Source: Tyto alba
Lineage: Eukaryota; Chordata; Aves; Strigiformes; Tytonidae
NCBI RefSeq assembly: GCF_018691265.1
Contig: NW_024881300.1
Span: 5,903,546 to 5,967,545, forward strand
Direction of reading: 5' to 3'
DNA: 64,000 nt
Below, piece by piece: positions 1 through 14,460 of this stretch. The position numbers were made by a program, and so were the translations under genes. The stretch's first letter is position 1; each line of letters opens with the position of its first letter. Under the pieces are notes generated by a model. That model did no database searches, had not been told where the DNA came from, and saw nothing but the letters and a program-made list of their open reading frames with translations.

Positions 1-3000
1 TTGCAATTCTCCATCTTTAAGGTGGTTGTTTGCTATTATGGTTACTATTAGACAGGAACTAAAGCAAAAGAGAGGAAGTTTGAAGAATCCAGGAAAGACC
101 TAAGTTATCTTAAAGTATGAGATGACGGCAGTTTGAATAGACAGTACACTGAAATGATGGATTTATAAATTCTAGCACTTGTCAAATATGCTTTGAAGTA
201 ATAATTAGAAACATGTACTACATGTCATTCTTCTTGATCTGAGAACTGAAAGAGGAGGGGAAAAATAATACCAAAAATACCCCCAAACACCAGATTTTAA
301 AATGATGCAAAACAACAGAAATGTAAGTCATTAAGTAACCCATTACTTTTTAGGTAACAAAATAATTAGTCAGAATATTAAATTAAGTAGAAAGTCAGAT
401 TTAAGACTGAATGCATAAGCCCACAGGAAAAGTATCAACAGGAGCCATTTTTAACCTAGCTGGTAATATTTTTTCTGGTTATGAATATGAATGCTCTTCA
501 GTTGCTTACTCTGATATATTTATCAGAGCTCATTGACATGGAAGTAACTTATGATGACTTTACAAGTAGAAAGGAGTACTTATCTAACTGGAGGTCTAAA
601 GAGCAAAGGATGGGATTTGAAACTAAATTTGAGTTTTGATAAGCTGCAATATATATAGCTGCAGTATATTTAGCTGCAATATATATATGCATAATTTTTT
701 TCACACTGTGGTTAATATGAGAAAGAATCAAATTCCATTCAATTTTGCATGTTTATATTATCCTCACACAATACTGTAATTGGGTGGGGGTAAGACACAG
801 TATCAAATTTTAAGTATTAAAGCTCTAAGTAAAAATAACAGCTGTAGTTAAAATGTGCAATTTGATGTATTTTTTTCACTACAGATGCAATCTTAACAAA
901 TTAAAATGCTATACTGATGCTTTTTACCCATAGTAAGGGTTTTTTTTCTAAATGGTTTATCTTTCAAATACAGGGGTTTTAAAGTTTAATTTGTTTTTTA
1001 AATTAAACCATTAGTCTAAGATCTACATATAGAAAAATACATGCATAGATATATACAAAAGCAGAAATCCCATTATATTTCTTTGTTTAGTTTTTTACAT
1101 AATACTGATATTTATTTCATATTATTTCTGTAACTTACATGCTGACATGTATTAGCATACTGAAAATATAGAGAGTAAGACCTCTTTTTATCAATAAATT
1201 TTATTTTATGTTTATTTACTTAAGGATTGTACTTCCTGTTGAAATGAAGGGCAATTGTAAGTTTACAGAGCATTTGAATTACTTAACTGTGTGAATAGTT
1301 GGTACTGATGTAGCTAACTGGCTTTGAGATTTGACAAAGTTGTTTGGGTTTTTTTTTTTATTTTATCTGGTGGTATAATCAATGGTGAGTATTTAAACAC
1401 TAAAAATAAATTAATACTCCTGTTGGAGATAGCCTGCAGTAGTGATGGGTATAGCTTAGTTCAGGACTGTAACAATATTGCTTATGTAGCCTTCCCTACT
1501 TCTTGGGGAGGAAATAAAACTCAAGAGTTAAGAAAGTTTCTATCTCACCAGTCAAACAGCTCCAGATATTTCTGCTTTTTTGTATTTATTCATCCCAAGA
1601 AACAGTTTATCTTTAAAAGCTCTTAGTTGGTGCCACCTGCACGTTGGAAAACCAAATCCTTAAAAACAATTCAACTTCAGGAGAAATATTGAAACAATTT
1701 TATGTTTATTCTTCAGAAAGGGTGGGGGAGGCAAGCCATTTGAAGGGAAGAGAGTATTTTATTCAAGTGATCAAAAGTTATGAGCAAATTGCAAATGCAA
1801 CTCGAAGTTCAGATGTATAGTTGACGCGGTTATGGTGGGAAAGCTTCACATCTCTCAAGAACTTAGTATTTTTTACAATAAATTAGAAATTGTCTATTCT
1901 GAAAAAAAATCAATATGTTGATGGTATGTTATGGATTTGCATAGAAGAGGCAATATCTAATCATTGAAATGTCTCAAGCTGTAGGAAGTAATTCATGCCT
2001 TTGAAGATATTAAAGATGAATTCGTGCAGTGAAAATGGTGAATTTGGAGTCTGCACTAGATAAAATGGCAGCAACCAGAGATGTACTCATTGTCACAAAT
2101 AGCTTTTTTTGTTCAGTGTGTTCTAGATAGAGCTGAAGGGTTTGCACTGAACCTTATTATGGTACTAACTGTTTGGCACTTCATTCTTCTTCACATGGCA
2201 AAACCAGTGATGCTGAGGGGACATTATATGTGCCTTTCCCTCCTTTACAGTAAATCCAACACCAAAAGAGCTACTGAACAAGGAGAGATCTCTTTGCCTC
2301 AGGCCTTAGGAAGAGTCTAAAGTGCATGCACTTTTGTAAGTCCATTTGGAGAGGGAAGAGGGAGCATTTCTGTATCCCTTTTTCTGTTCTCACATCTACA
2401 TCATTGTGGGGAAAATCTGAAAATAGAAGATCTTGTTCCTAACACAAAAAGTCACTGCCTACAGTTAAGGATTATAATAATTTTTTGTAATATATATTTT
2501 TCTGTGTATATGTTAGATGTTGACCTGTTAATCATAATTACTTAATGAGTAATGTTTGTGTAGACAGTAGAATTAGATTGACATTCCTGTGATAGCATTC
2601 ATTTGCAGCTCTGTTCTGACATTGTTAATAGGATGATTACAGGAATTTGACGCTTGACAGAGCAAGAGGATGATTTCTCATTCAGTAAATATATTTGTCA
2701 GTTGAGTAATATTGATAGTGATTGACGTATTGGTAGCAAAGGGATGATTACTCGTGATTATTGGACAATAGCTCATATCTGATGTGCTCTCTGCTTGAAA
2801 TAGAAGGGAACAAGTAAGTAGACTGTGGAAATAAATGCATAAAATATTAAGGACTAAAATATTTTTGAGCATTTGTAAATATAGCATTCAAGTTCATCTT
2901 ATGGCTAAGAAATTTCATTTATTTTGAGTTTTTCAAGGCCAATGTATTAGTTAAAACTGTGGATGTAAAAAATATGAACATTATTTACATTGTTCCTATA

Positions 3001-6000
3001 AGCAATGAATTTTTAGTACTGCTGTTCTGTGCAGAAAGCACAAATACTTTTTTTTGTAAAGCACTTCATTCTGTGGGATATTATTGTGGACTATTTGAGT
3101 CTATTGGAATTTTATTATTCACATCCAAGTCTTAGCATTTTATTGTGACCTAAAAGAAAATTGAAATATGGAATATACAGCTTCTTGAAGATGGCATTCA
3201 AAACTTTTTATGGATTTAAATAAAGCTTTTTTTACTCTTAGAAATCAGAAAGATGAGCAAAGTTACATTGAGACTTCAAATTCTGATGTAATGTCCAATG
3301 CAATTAGTACTTAACCTAATCGTAAAGCTTGTTGAAGAAGTTCAGTGATTCTTCGAAATCTCTTGGTAGTGTTAATTACAAAGAGTCAATATTAAATAGT
3401 AAAGAAAGAATATTGACATAGACTAAGTATCTTGCCCATGTTTTGTTTTCCTCACTTGAAATGAAAGTACTGAACCAGTTTCTCAGAGACGATCTTTGAA
3501 AGCATTTAGCATTCTTTACTATGTGTGTCCAGTCTCTCTGTTAGAGGAAATTTCATATTATATTTTACACTAACTACTAAATTTAAAGACTAATTTTATT
3601 CCCATCAAAGCAGAAGCGTTTATAGGAAGTAGTTTGTCATGACAAACTAGCCATTTTTCACTTGGATGGTATCTAATAAAGGAGACCAAGGCTTAAAACA
3701 CCCAACAACTTAGGAAAAGATTTAAATAATAAACCTCACTCTGCATCATAGAAATATAAATGGTTGTTTAAAATGAATTCTTTTCATATATTGGATGCTA
3801 CATATCTTTTCAGCATGTCTACCTAATATGAGCAGTTTTGTATTGGTAGTGAAATATGCTAGCTATGCTGTTCTTAATCAGATCTATATTTTTTTTATTT
3901 GTAAACGTATTTTTTTTAATCAGTTTATGTTCTCCTTTGCATATGCTATATTCATGTTTAATATTAACGAAAGCAGGCCTTAAAATATTCTTGACTGTTA
4001 AGATCTAAAGTAACTATTTTTTTCTTGAAATTTTCTAGTAGTATTACTTAGTTACTTGCTTCCCTATAAGTTAAAAAGCAGAACACCTGGATTTACCCTG
4101 ATATTCTTAAAAAACTGTAATATTCTTTGTCTACAGTATGCAATTACAAGTGTTAAATATGTCAAACAAATTTTAAGATGCGTAAAAGGCAGACTTTATA
4201 ATATGGGATATTGTATTTGGACTTGATTCATAAACTACTGTCTGTGTACAAACTAGTCTGACATAGCTGCTAAATACTTTGGGGCAAACAAAACCACTCA
4301 GCATATCACTTTAAATACAGATGCTAATACATCTGTTCAGTGCAAGAAGAAAAGAGTTGTTTCTGAAGTAAAATTAGACAATAGAGCCAATTTAATTTTT
4401 TATGCATGTGAATGTAGAGTGCTTGAGGTTATTAGTTGAAACTGAGTAACCTTTCCAGGCTTTCATCTCTTTCTTTTCAAATTTGAATATGAAAAGCATA
4501 TTCAAGTCAAAGACCATCACTTTAATGACATTTGGCAGTCATTTGATTTATTAGATTTTTAGGAAAAAATTTTCCTTTAAATATTTCATCATTCTATGCT
4601 AATCCCAGTAATATTGCCAGCTGAAGCCGTGTACCTGTATTAGTGGAGACAGAATGGTGTGGAATTTTCTCTGTCATCCTAGTAAAATTTCCATGAATCT
4701 ACTGAATAATAAAACAACCTTATTGAAATATTCAGATTTAGGTTTTTAGTTAAAGTATCTTAGGATACATAATAAAAGGGAAATGTCTTTTGAAAGGAGG
4801 GGGTAAAATTACTTCATCAAATATTGAAAGGGCTTGACAGCAATGGAAATTGTTCTATATGATAGATATCTTTACAATAGGATACACCTGGGTTTTAGTT
4901 TGATTAATTAGATAATTTTCTTGGAAAAATATAAGATATCTCCATAATAAATTAGAATCTTGACTTACAGTTCTAACACTGAATCTAGAAGGCTAATCTT
5001 TTAAATATTGTTACTTCAAGTGATTTCAGTTTACAGTCGAAAGTTGTCAAAATATTTCCATATAGGGGAAATATTTTTTATAAAGTTACGAACTTGAAAA
5101 GAAAATTAATAAAAAAAATTTTTTTTTCACATTTTTGAACTCCAAGTTGTTCTGTTTGCTCTTTGAAGAATCTCATCTTTGAATGCTCACCTATGTAGCC
5201 CAATTTTGAAACCATACTGGATTTTCTTTCTTTGAATTACAGCATTACTTAGGAAAATATTTGTGACTCTCTCTATTGAGTTTCACATTCCTGTTTAGAT
5301 ACATAAAGCTTATTAAAATTTGTCCATACGTAAATAATACAGACTTTGTCGAATAGTATGAAACAGTTTCATACAAGCAACAGAAAAATGTCATTTTAGT
5401 TAAAGATAAGAAAAGGCTCTGCTGAAGAACAATTGGGATATTACTTCTGTTATCATATTGTTAATTTTAACTTTCAAATGTATATGAAATTGAATTCCAT
5501 ATAAATAGTGTGTTACTTTACATGCCTAACTGCTTTGTGACTTGATGGCTTTTTATTGAACTATTTGTAGTACCATCTGCAGTAGGCACTGAGTAGCAAT
5601 TCTCTTTCATTTGGAAAACTTTGGTACCTAATATTACTGAGACTATTTCAAGCAGTTACAGGATCAAGATACAAATCACTTTGCTGTATAGCTAAAAATA
5701 ATGGCAACTGAAGTTTGTGTTTCAGGTATCATTTGTACATGAAGATAACCTTAACCTAATCTTCTCCAGAAGAGTATGACTATTGCAAAAATATTTTCAA
5801 CACCAAATGTAAATCAGTATCTGTTACAATATTTTTAGCTACAAACCCTGGGGCTTTAGAATCTCATTGTGTCTCTGTCAAAATCAATCAATCAGTGTTA
5901 ATCATATGAAATAGCCAATGATTTACATGTATGTTTGTTTTGGGCAACACTTCAAGAAACACAAAATAATTTGTATTATGTTTGTGCTTTGTTTTTAAAT

Positions 6001-6002
6001 AG
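1..6002 (+). other. RPGRIP1L: RPGRIP1L intron (3' part)
   Basis: This stretch lies upstream of the first recognised RPGRIP1L exon and ends in an AG acceptor at 6001-6002, preceded by a T-rich tract. It is AT-rich and has no recognisable coding exon. The preceding RPGRIP1L exon was not identified, so it probably lies outside the window. A three-copy 15-bp tandem repeat occurs at 642-686. Several open frames of 60-100 codons occur but start at non-ATG codons or lack any family resemblance, so they are not called. Confidence 0.8.
642..686. repeat. 15-bp tandem repeat, three copies
   Basis: Three adjacent copies of a 15-bp unit (consensus agctgcaatatatat) are visible at 642-656, 657-671 and 672-686. 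The first and third copies are identical and the middle copy differs at two positions. Each unit joins a PvuII-like AGCTGC half to an AT run. It is intronic and is a short minisatellite, probably variable in length between individuals. Confidence 0.85.
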
Positions 6003-6186
6003 GCAACTGAAAAAATCCGGATTGAAATTATATCACTCGGTCTTACTGAGTCACAAATTACATCAGATGAAACAATACAGCAGCTGTTTGTAGAATGCAG
6101 ATTATACAATTTCCTTGCAGAAGAGACCCCACTGTCACTTCCAAAACCAACAAGTGGTCAGAGAATTCACTATAACTATAGCAGTG
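6003..6186 (+). CDS. RPGRIP1L: RPGRIP1L coding exon, fourth from last
   Basis: RPGRIP1L is a scaffold of the ciliary transition zone. It works with NPHP4, NPHP1 and RPGR-family partners in ciliary gating and Hedgehog signalling, and human mutations cause Joubert and Meckel syndromes. This exon reads in frame from 6003 (GCA) and gives 61 codons plus one base. Visible blocks include [34 protein letters not shown] and IHYNYSS, which match the start of the C-terminal C2-like / RPGR-interacting domain of RPGRIP1L as I know it. They fit RPGRIP1L better than the paralogue RPGRIP1. The acceptor is aaatag before 6003 and the donor is CAGTG|GTAAGT. The exon joins the next in phase 1, forming a Val codon (G|TG). 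Confidence 0.95.
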
Positions 6187-9100
6187 GTAAGTATGATGTA
6201 TTCCTGAGCAGGCGTGTTTCTTCTCTTAAATTCTGTCTTATGAAAATGTCTACTAATAAAGTCTTCTTCCTGTATATATTATAATTGCATTTGTCTGTGT
6301 ACTGAGTGTCTATTTCCCCAATTTGGCAGGAAATATTAAAGGTGATTTTTAAGAAATGAGGTAAGGATGCAATTATCGCATATAAAATGAATTATTGAAG
6401 TAGGCTTGTGTATGAAACAGTAACATTACGATACATTTAAATATGCTGCTAGCACATAAATGTTAAAATTAGGGTATACATAACTAAAATTTATGTATTC
6501 TTGTAAAAAGAACATGATGAACTGATTTTTCTATTGTTGCGTGATGATACAGTAAAAGAAAAATATTCCATGTAATCATGTACAACTAAAATACAGGTGA
6601 AAAGTGAAAATATGTAATTGGACTTGATCATCACTTATGAATATTCAGTGTTTCTTTTGTAAGAAGTTTTTGAAATAGGAATTTATTCAGCCATGTTTAG
6701 TACTAATACTTTACTATGTACTTCATAATACTTAATCCTGCATGTTCCATATGCTATTCTCTAATAAATGAACACTTGAAAATACTTGATGTCAATACAC
6801 AGTCTAATTTACACTAATAGCATACACATAGCTATTATAATAATTGATAATTCTCTTAATTATTTTCCCAGCTATTTCATAGTATTTCAATTATTCATCA
6901 ACTTCTTTTTTCTGTTAAAGTCTATTTTATTTGAGGTTAAGTCCGAGTGCTTTATGTTGACTTGGACTTTATTGTATTTTTAGCTGAGAATATCCTCGAG
7001 CAGGTTAATCAGTTTGCTATGTGTGGCACACCATTAATAAAGACATTCAAATTAAGCATTCTTTTAAAAATAGTTTTGTAAAAGTGGCTTTGCAAAAGTG
7101 GTGTCACGGTCAGATCTTCAAAATTGCTACCATCTAGAAACCTGATTTTAGAAGGAGACTTGCCAAAGAATTTACTCATATCTTCCTAATACTTGTAAAC
7201 TATTGGATTTACACCATAGTTGAAGACTGAAATCCCCCTTAGATGTCACATCAACCATCACTGTGGTGCTACTGCCCATTTGAGAGAGAATGTAGAAGAT
7301 GGGGCACAGTGTGTTAACTACTGTGACTCTGAGAAAGACAGTAATCCTTGTAAGGCTTTAGGAAAAAAACAAAACTAAACTACAAATATTAATAGCACTT
7401 CAAACTCTTTCATTCACTGAGGCTTACTTCCATTCAAAAAATTAGATTTCTGGTGTCACATACTAAATGAGACATCAGATAAGTAAGAACTTTTTATAAG
7501 CTGAACAGTATTCATCTTGCTAGCTACTGTAAACACTTTCCAAATGTTCTAGACAGACATAATTGAAATAAATTTTCTGAAACCTCATTGTAATAATACC
7601 ATAAGCCAATAAAAGCTATTTAACACTTTTCCTTTCTCTTGCTTCTTGAATTCTCATTGCTTTGAATATAAGAAGCATTCTGAAGGTGTAAAAATTGTTA
7701 CACAATATTCTGATTCCTCTGTATATTTGGTATGGTCTAAGCATAATATAAGTTTTTTAACTATTGACTCTGCAAAGTTAAACTAGTAAAACGCAGCAAT
7801 GTTATGATGAATACAGAATGAAATTTCAGACTCTTAAGACAATTATGAAAGTTAAATATATTTCAAGCTGTGATATTTGAAAATAGTAACATGCTTTGTA
7901 GAAACTGTAATTCATAAGGCTTTCCAATCTGATGTTGCTGTATCATATTATTTCTGCTCGTCAAAACCTGGCTCCATAACTTTGATTTTTCTATTTGCTG
8001 CTTCAGTATCGAATATAGAACTGTTTAAAATATCCTAATGAATTGATATTGGAAGATGATTTTGATCTTAATTGCTTCAGGACTGTGTACTGCACCATAA
8101 TACTATTATGGTTGTTATTTGCAGAGTTTTGCTTAGATAATTGGTCATCTAATTTATACTCAAGATTAGCTTTGCATATAGAGGGAAAAAACTTAATGAG
8201 TCTGCTTTTTGATAACGTCAATTGGAAAGTCAGTAAGGTAATAGTAATGAAACCTGCATGTGTGTTTACTATAGCTTTACTATATCTCTTAGTCATGCCT
8301 AATTAGATTTGAGTATGTTGAATATTTGAGGTTAATTGAATATTTTCTTTAATAAAAATTAGATTTGCATGGGTAGAAAGAGATTTACTTTGAGCTTAGA
8401 AGGAAACTAAGACTCTTCTAGACTTTTGCATGAGAAAATCAGGGTAAGTCTGTAAGTAATCTAAAAAATCATTAATCCTTATAAATAAAACATTTTTTAT
8501 TATTTGTAACTGGAACAGCTTGACTGTTTTAAAACCAGGTTAACTGATACAGAAGGCTCCACGAGATTCATTGCTTAAAATACATTTGAAGTTTTTTCAT
8601 ACCTTGTGCACATCCTTTGCTGTCATTGCTTGACATGTAAGATACCAGAAGATTAATGGAATCTTGTTGAAAAACAATATAGTAGAAGTCCATTGATCTG
8701 GACAGTCAAAATCCTATGAATTTCCCTGTTCACAAGTGGTTAGAGCTTGTAACTTGACATTAATTGTTTATTTTGACTATGACTTTTTGACTAGAAGATC
8801 ATTTTATTTCTTCCAAGGTCTTGGAAGAGAAACCTGAATGGAAGGCTTATACACTCTAAGGTTATACCACATAACTTTTGATTTCCTATGACATTAGGTG
8901 TCATATTTACTGATGGCCATACTGACAGATGAGAGGAGCTGTTGTGTTCAACAGTGGTGAAAATTGTTATTAGAATATCAAGGAATGCTTCCAAACACTA
9001 CAGGTACATTCAAAGAGTGGAACTTGCCAAATTGTTTTCACACCATGACTTTATCCTACAATTTGGTAAAAAGGAAGGACTCTGATTTTTTGATGAGGTT

Positions 9101-12100
9101 TGTTTTGGTAGGGTTTGGTTTTGATGTTAGGATGTGTTACAGATCATACTAAGCAGTGAATTCATATTTTAACTTTTTAATGCAGCTTATAATTGCGTGC
9201 CAGAAATTATTTATTTCCAGTCATGTCACAGTATATGCTTTTAAGTGAATATAATGTCAGCTTCACTGTCAGAAAAACACAGGGAAGCATGTTGCTTCAA
9301 GCAAACAGCCCAGTCTTCATTGCATATAAATGCATCTATTGATATTTGACTCAATTTCAGTAAAATAAATATTTTTCTTGTCAAGGCCATAATTACTTAA
9401 ATTACAAAGCTAAGATTAATTCATAAACGTTAACAAAAAGCATTGATATTTTATTAAATATGAAGACTTAACTATGAAGATGCCGAGATGACAAGAAAGT
9501 TACTAGAAAGTAAGATTGGTAGAAGCTCCGAAATGTGTCACAGTATATAATGGTTCTAGAGAACAGGCAGCAGAAATAGAGAAAGATTTACAAAATTTTA
9601 CAAAGATTTAATCTGACATTTAATCAGAAAACTTTCTCTCTTGAGTGAACAGGTGGTTATTTAAACAACTTGAAGTACAAGTGTAAGTAGACCAAAGGAA
9701 GAGGAAGTGAAGAAAAGATGATGGGGTTTATTTTTTGTTATAAATAAACTTCTGAAGATCCATTTTCTCAAAGGTGGATTCCTCAGTACAGTTCAAATGA
9801 AAACATTAAGACCTTGCATCAGAAAACACTGTTACACTTCTTTGTATTTATTCCTTTTCTCCATTAAAGCTCAACATAGTGAGGTGTTTTTTCTTCATCA
9901 CTGTGACGATACTCTGCTTCAACACATGGTCATTTCGTTTTGTTAGAATGTGAACTATGAAAAAACAAATGCTATAATACAACTAGCTATGTTAATGTTT
10001 GGAATTGCAGTGATTTTTAATGAGGTTTCAGGGTCCCTGTAATCTTCAGGTTTTGGTGCTTCTTTAGGACAAACTTTAAAATTATCATTTTAGATGTAAA
10101 CTGTCACAAGTTAATTTCAATTATTTTTGCAATTAATTGGATAGAAATATGAGATGTTCCATGCCTTGGAGCCTTGTTATAATTCAAAGTTCAGGCAGTA
10201 CTAAGGGGTGATATGAAAGCATGTTAGTCATCAGGATCTAAAAATATATTTTCATTGCGGTTAATCATTTTCCCCAGACTTGAATGATGTTCTTGTGCTG
10301 AATGTTTTACTTGCTAGTCTGAATTTTTCCATTGAGTGGAATTAATTTGAACTCTTTAGGTTTGTAAATAATTTCCATTTTAAATGGTTTTAGATACAGA
10401 ATTAGTAAACTGAGGAAATTCCATTTGGAATGCTTATGGGAAAGGGAAGAATCTGTTGATGTGGCAGCTCCTTTGAAGTTCTTTGGCTGTCCATCTGTCT
10501 CCCTGCTGCCTCCCCATCACTTCCTGTGGTGGCCCCAGGAGCACTTGGCCATGAGAGTAGCACATGTGCAAAGTCATCCACATGCCCAAAAGAATATCAG
10601 ATGGCAGTAACATCTTCTTTTAACCTGTCTAAGAAAGTAAGACTATTGTTGGTGGAACCTAAGGATTCCAAAATAAAGCACAATGCTTTTCTTTCTGTTA
10701 GTTGAGAAAAAGGTGTTAAAGGGCAGATTCCTTTGATTGAATGATTCAGAGACCAACTGTACTGTTTTCTAGAAGTAACTGATTTCTAATAGTGATTCTG
10801 CTGGCCAGGTAAGAGCTGAGGAGCAGCTTTGGAGAAAACTGGAGAACCAGTAGCTCTGGAAGGTGTGCTTCCTAGAAGGACTGTTATAGAGATGTGTCCC
10901 TCAATAAATCCCTCTGCAAGGGATTCATTTGAGCCTGCTTATCTGTCTTTCATACTTATGTATTCCAATACTCTGTGCTCCTTGATAGAGCTGGTAATTT
11001 CTGTTTATACAAATAAGTCTGTTTTGGATGGTAGCAGTGTGAAATACGTTAAATATTTCTGTCAGCACATACGGATGGAAAGGAAACCTTAATGTGATGT
11101 AGAGAGTGAAAAGGGTTTTTTTGAGTACAGTGGGAGAGTAACTAGAAGAGACTGAATATAAAAGGTGTTGGAATTTAAAAACAGACAAATTTCTAGCTCC
11201 TCCTCCTGCCCTCAAAAACAAGCTAAAAATGTTTCTAAGAGCTATGTTTGTTTCCCAGAGGGTTATATTCATTCTAGTTCTGTCCTAGCAAAATTTTTTC
11301 AGCTGTGTTTCTTACTTTAAAAAAAAAAAAAAAAAAAAAAAAGAAGTAATTCCTTTAACACTGCTTTTCAATTTTCACACCCTAAATTTTTATAATCTTT
11401 CACAGTAGTTTACTGATACTTGTAGTCGGATACCACTTGCAAGAAAGCAGCTACTTGCTTAATATAAGGTGCCCAAAAGCTTCTTAAAGAATTTCCTAAA
11501 ACCCTGTTTCACATTCTTTTATTGTTTTTTCCAAGCCAAGGTTATTTTTCACTGTAGGTCACATTATTGGTACAAAAATTAAAAGCTGGTCCTTGTGTTT
11601 GTGTTGTAAATTAAAACAATAGAAGGTTCTCATAGCACTCACACTCTCCAGGCTGTGGATTTTGTCCATTCCCTTGGTCTAGATGTTTCTTTTATTGAAA
11701 TATTGTGGCAGGAAAGGCGGATTAAATTACTGAGGCTGTCAAAAAGGACAAGCACTCTGCCATACGTTATCATTATCACTAGCTTCCTTGGTGGAAGAAA
11801 ATATAGTAAATCACTTCAAATACAAAGCAATAAAGACCACTGGCTTTTAAAATCATGACTACTATTGCCATTAACAGAAAATGACAGCTATGTGGAATGC
11901 TTAGATGCTGTTTGGATCTTTTTTGACAGTGTGCATATAAACCTGCCAGTGACACACCATTAGATCACATGACCTTTCAAATTTGATTCCAACATTGTTA
12001 CTTTTCCTTATGGAAGACAAGAGAAATAAATGTTTATTTTTCTTTGTTCTTCATGCTTTTTCTTCTAAAAGATGAAAAATAATTGATAACTATTTATATT

Positions 12101-12120
12101 CATTCTGATTTGCTTTGCAG
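6187..12120 (+). other. RPGRIP1L: RPGRIP1L intron
   Basis: The intron runs from a GTAAGT donor to a TTTGCAG acceptor. It is AT-rich. A 24-base A run lies at 11319-11342. A slightly more GC-rich patch at about 10420-10620 has no recognisable product. No other gene or mobile element was recognised by eye. Confidence 0.9.
11319..11342. repeat. Poly(A) run, 24 bases
   Basis: An uninterrupted run of 24 A bases lies inside an RPGRIP1L intron. No retroposed sequence was recognised immediately upstream, so it is listed as a simple repeat and not as a retropseudogene tail. Confidence 0.95.
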
Positions 12121-12205
12121 TGATATATGTGGATAAGGCAAATAATCATGTAAGAAGAGAGTATCTCAAGTCCATGCTTCTAAAGCCAGATCTACATACT
12201 GACAG
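12121..12205 (+). CDS. RPGRIP1L: RPGRIP1L coding exon, third from last
   Basis: This 85-bp exon completes the split Val codon and encodes the residues VIYVDKANNHVRREYL followed by KSMLLKPDLHTD. In known RPGRIP1L proteins this is the linker between two beta strands of the C-terminal C2-like domain; the motif VIYVDK is typical of the family. The acceptor is a good pyrimidine tract ending TTTGCAG, and the donor is GACAG|GTACAT. The exon ends in phase 2, and AG|C across the next junction makes Ser. The frame is open throughout and agrees with both flanking exons. Confidence 0.93.
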
Positions 12206-14223
12206 GTACATATTAGTGATGAAAAACTCTGTAAAATGTCTTGATAAATAATGCTTATAGCTTGCCTTGTTTGACTTTATTGAGGAGATAACACTGGGAA
12301 GTTAATACTTAACTAACTAGAGAAAATTTTATTTCAGCTATGAGTGATACCCACATTCTGATGTGGCAATTAATCTACATTTCTTCTCTGAGTAGGTTCA
12401 TGTGGCATGGAACATTGCAACCTATCTTAATGTTGTTTTAGTGCTGTGTTTTGTTTTTGATTTTTTTTAACAACTGTTTTGCAAGGCAGAGATTCAGTCA
12501 TCAGCATTCTATCAATAATGAATGTGAAAATCACATATCTGCCTGATGGTAGAGTAATACATCTGTTGCTTACCAAGTTCAGAGTACTAAAAGGAGTGGA
12601 AGAGCTTCGGAAAATGTTCCTTGGCACTAGAATTTCCAAAAACTGAGAGACAGAGATCTAGCAGACAGCTATTACATGAGTACATATGAGAAAGAGTATA
12701 AATAAGTCTTGTCCAAGCTCATAATAACGGATTTGTTCGTATTAAAATTTTTGATTAAGATAACATGCACATTACTTTGAGACAATCAATGACATCCTTT
12801 GATTCTGTTGCCTCTTGAAGATCAATCTTCATTAAAATGAAACAATTGTGAACTTAAAGATTCATTCAATTTGCAGAAGAATAGAATACCTGCTGATTAT
12901 ATTTGAAATGTAGGAGTTACTTGTAAATCTTTGAAATACATATTTATTCACAGATTCACCCTGCAGTAAGAGAGTGAATGATCTCTCTTCATTCCACTTA
13001 CCTTCTAAGGCTGATTTTCATGTCTTGGCCAGAAAACAGGTTTTCCTGGAATGGAGCAGGGAGCACCATGAAATGATTATTTGTTGGGATGGAAATATCA
13101 TACGAAAACATTCTTAGATTTGGAGATTTAAAAAAAAAAAAAAAGTCTTCACTTAATAAGCAAGCAGAAGAGGAAAGTGAGTAACATACTCTACTAAAAA
13201 TTTCACAATACCGAGGACAAAATATTATTTGACAGATAATTCAGCAAAGGAAAATAGCTAGTCTGTGGGCTGCAATTTCCCCTATAAATACTTAGCTATC
13301 TATACTAAATACTAACAAACCTAAGGTAAAAATAAGGTAAAATAACAGCAGTGAACATTTTTCCACAACAGAAGCATTCATCTTTTACATGTGCCATCAT
13401 GGTACTGTTCTCTTTGGTACTAGGTAGGTTGTTTCCTGCATTTATCAGTTTGTCTAGTTTGGTCTGTGGTGAATTTTCAATTCTGTGTTGACTAAATAGC
13501 AAGGCAGGAAGTTCATCAGTAGTCCAGTTCCCCACCTCATCCTAGCAAGACCACCAAGAAACAAAATTTATGGAAAGATTCTGCCTATCCACCAAATGTT
13601 TTCAACTCTGTGCATTTTGAACCTGGTCTAGTTAGATCTCCAACACATGTTTCCTATCACAAGCATTACAAACTAGTATCAGAGCTTTTTCAGCTGAAAC
13701 AGGAACTGAACTGAACTAATGCTCTAAAGCTCAGGAAACCAAGTTATCAAGGATATAAATATCACTGAAAATCGCCTGCACGTGGTTGAGCCTGACACTT
13801 TGTTGGTGTTTGCTCCTATTATGTGGCCTAGCACACAGATAGCGTATTATGTATATTAAGTATTAAGGTGAACTTTCTCCCTGTCACAGTAAATGTTAGA
13901 AGTGATACTCATAATGATTGGCTCCATATTAGAACATAAATAAATCGATATATCACATGCCATTTTTGTCTACTAGAAGGAGAGTTAGTTTAATGAACGT
14001 CCCTTGAAAAAGATAAATATTTTCAGGTGTTAAGAGATATTGATATAATACATAAAAATACTGCTAAGCCAAAGTTACAGCTATAGCCTAATCCTATAGT
14101 TGATACAGGAGCCAACTTGGCCCTGAGAATAATGCATCTCATAGCTTTATACTCTTTTAGTTTACACTTGCAAATAAAAAGATGTAGATTAACATGGCAT
14201 TTATATGGGAAAGTATGTTTATT

Positions 14224-14460
14224 TCATAGAATCGTGGAATTGTTTAGGTTGGAAAAGACCTGTAGGATCGTCTAGACCAACCATTAACTTAGCACTGCCA
14301 AGTCCACCATGAAATCATGTCCCTAAGAACTCATCTACACATCTTTTAAATACCTCCAGGAATGGTGACTCAAGCACTTCCCTGAGCAGCCTGTTCCAGT
14401 GCTTGACATTCCTTTAGGTGAAGAAATTTTTTCTAATAACCAATCTAAAACTTGTTGGGA
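14224..14460 (-). mobile_element. CR1 LINE 3' fragment, antisense
   Basis: The segment opens with tcatagaatcgtggaatt and continues through a CAACCATTAAC-type block, CACCATGAAATCATGTCCC, TTTTAAATACCTCCAGG, CAGCCTGTTCCAGTGCTTGAC and GAAGAAATTTTTTCTAATA. These are the characteristic blocks of the avian CR1 3' region read in reverse. The CR1 3' terminus therefore lies at the left end and the element is on the minus strand. It is strongly 5'-truncated, carries no reverse transcriptase and cannot move by itself. It sits in an intron, antisense to RPGRIP1L. The right boundary is approximate. Confidence 0.9.

Noticed and set aside
52..118. Possible exon after ACTATTAG, reading TGTKAKERKFEESRKDLSYLKV.
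   Set aside because: The pyrimidine tract is poor, the frame ends at a stop with no donor, and it does not match the part of RPGRIP1L expected before the 6003 exon.
1324..1626. 100-codon open frame on the + strand.
   Set aside because: It starts at TTG, lies inside an intron, is AT-biased and matches no family.
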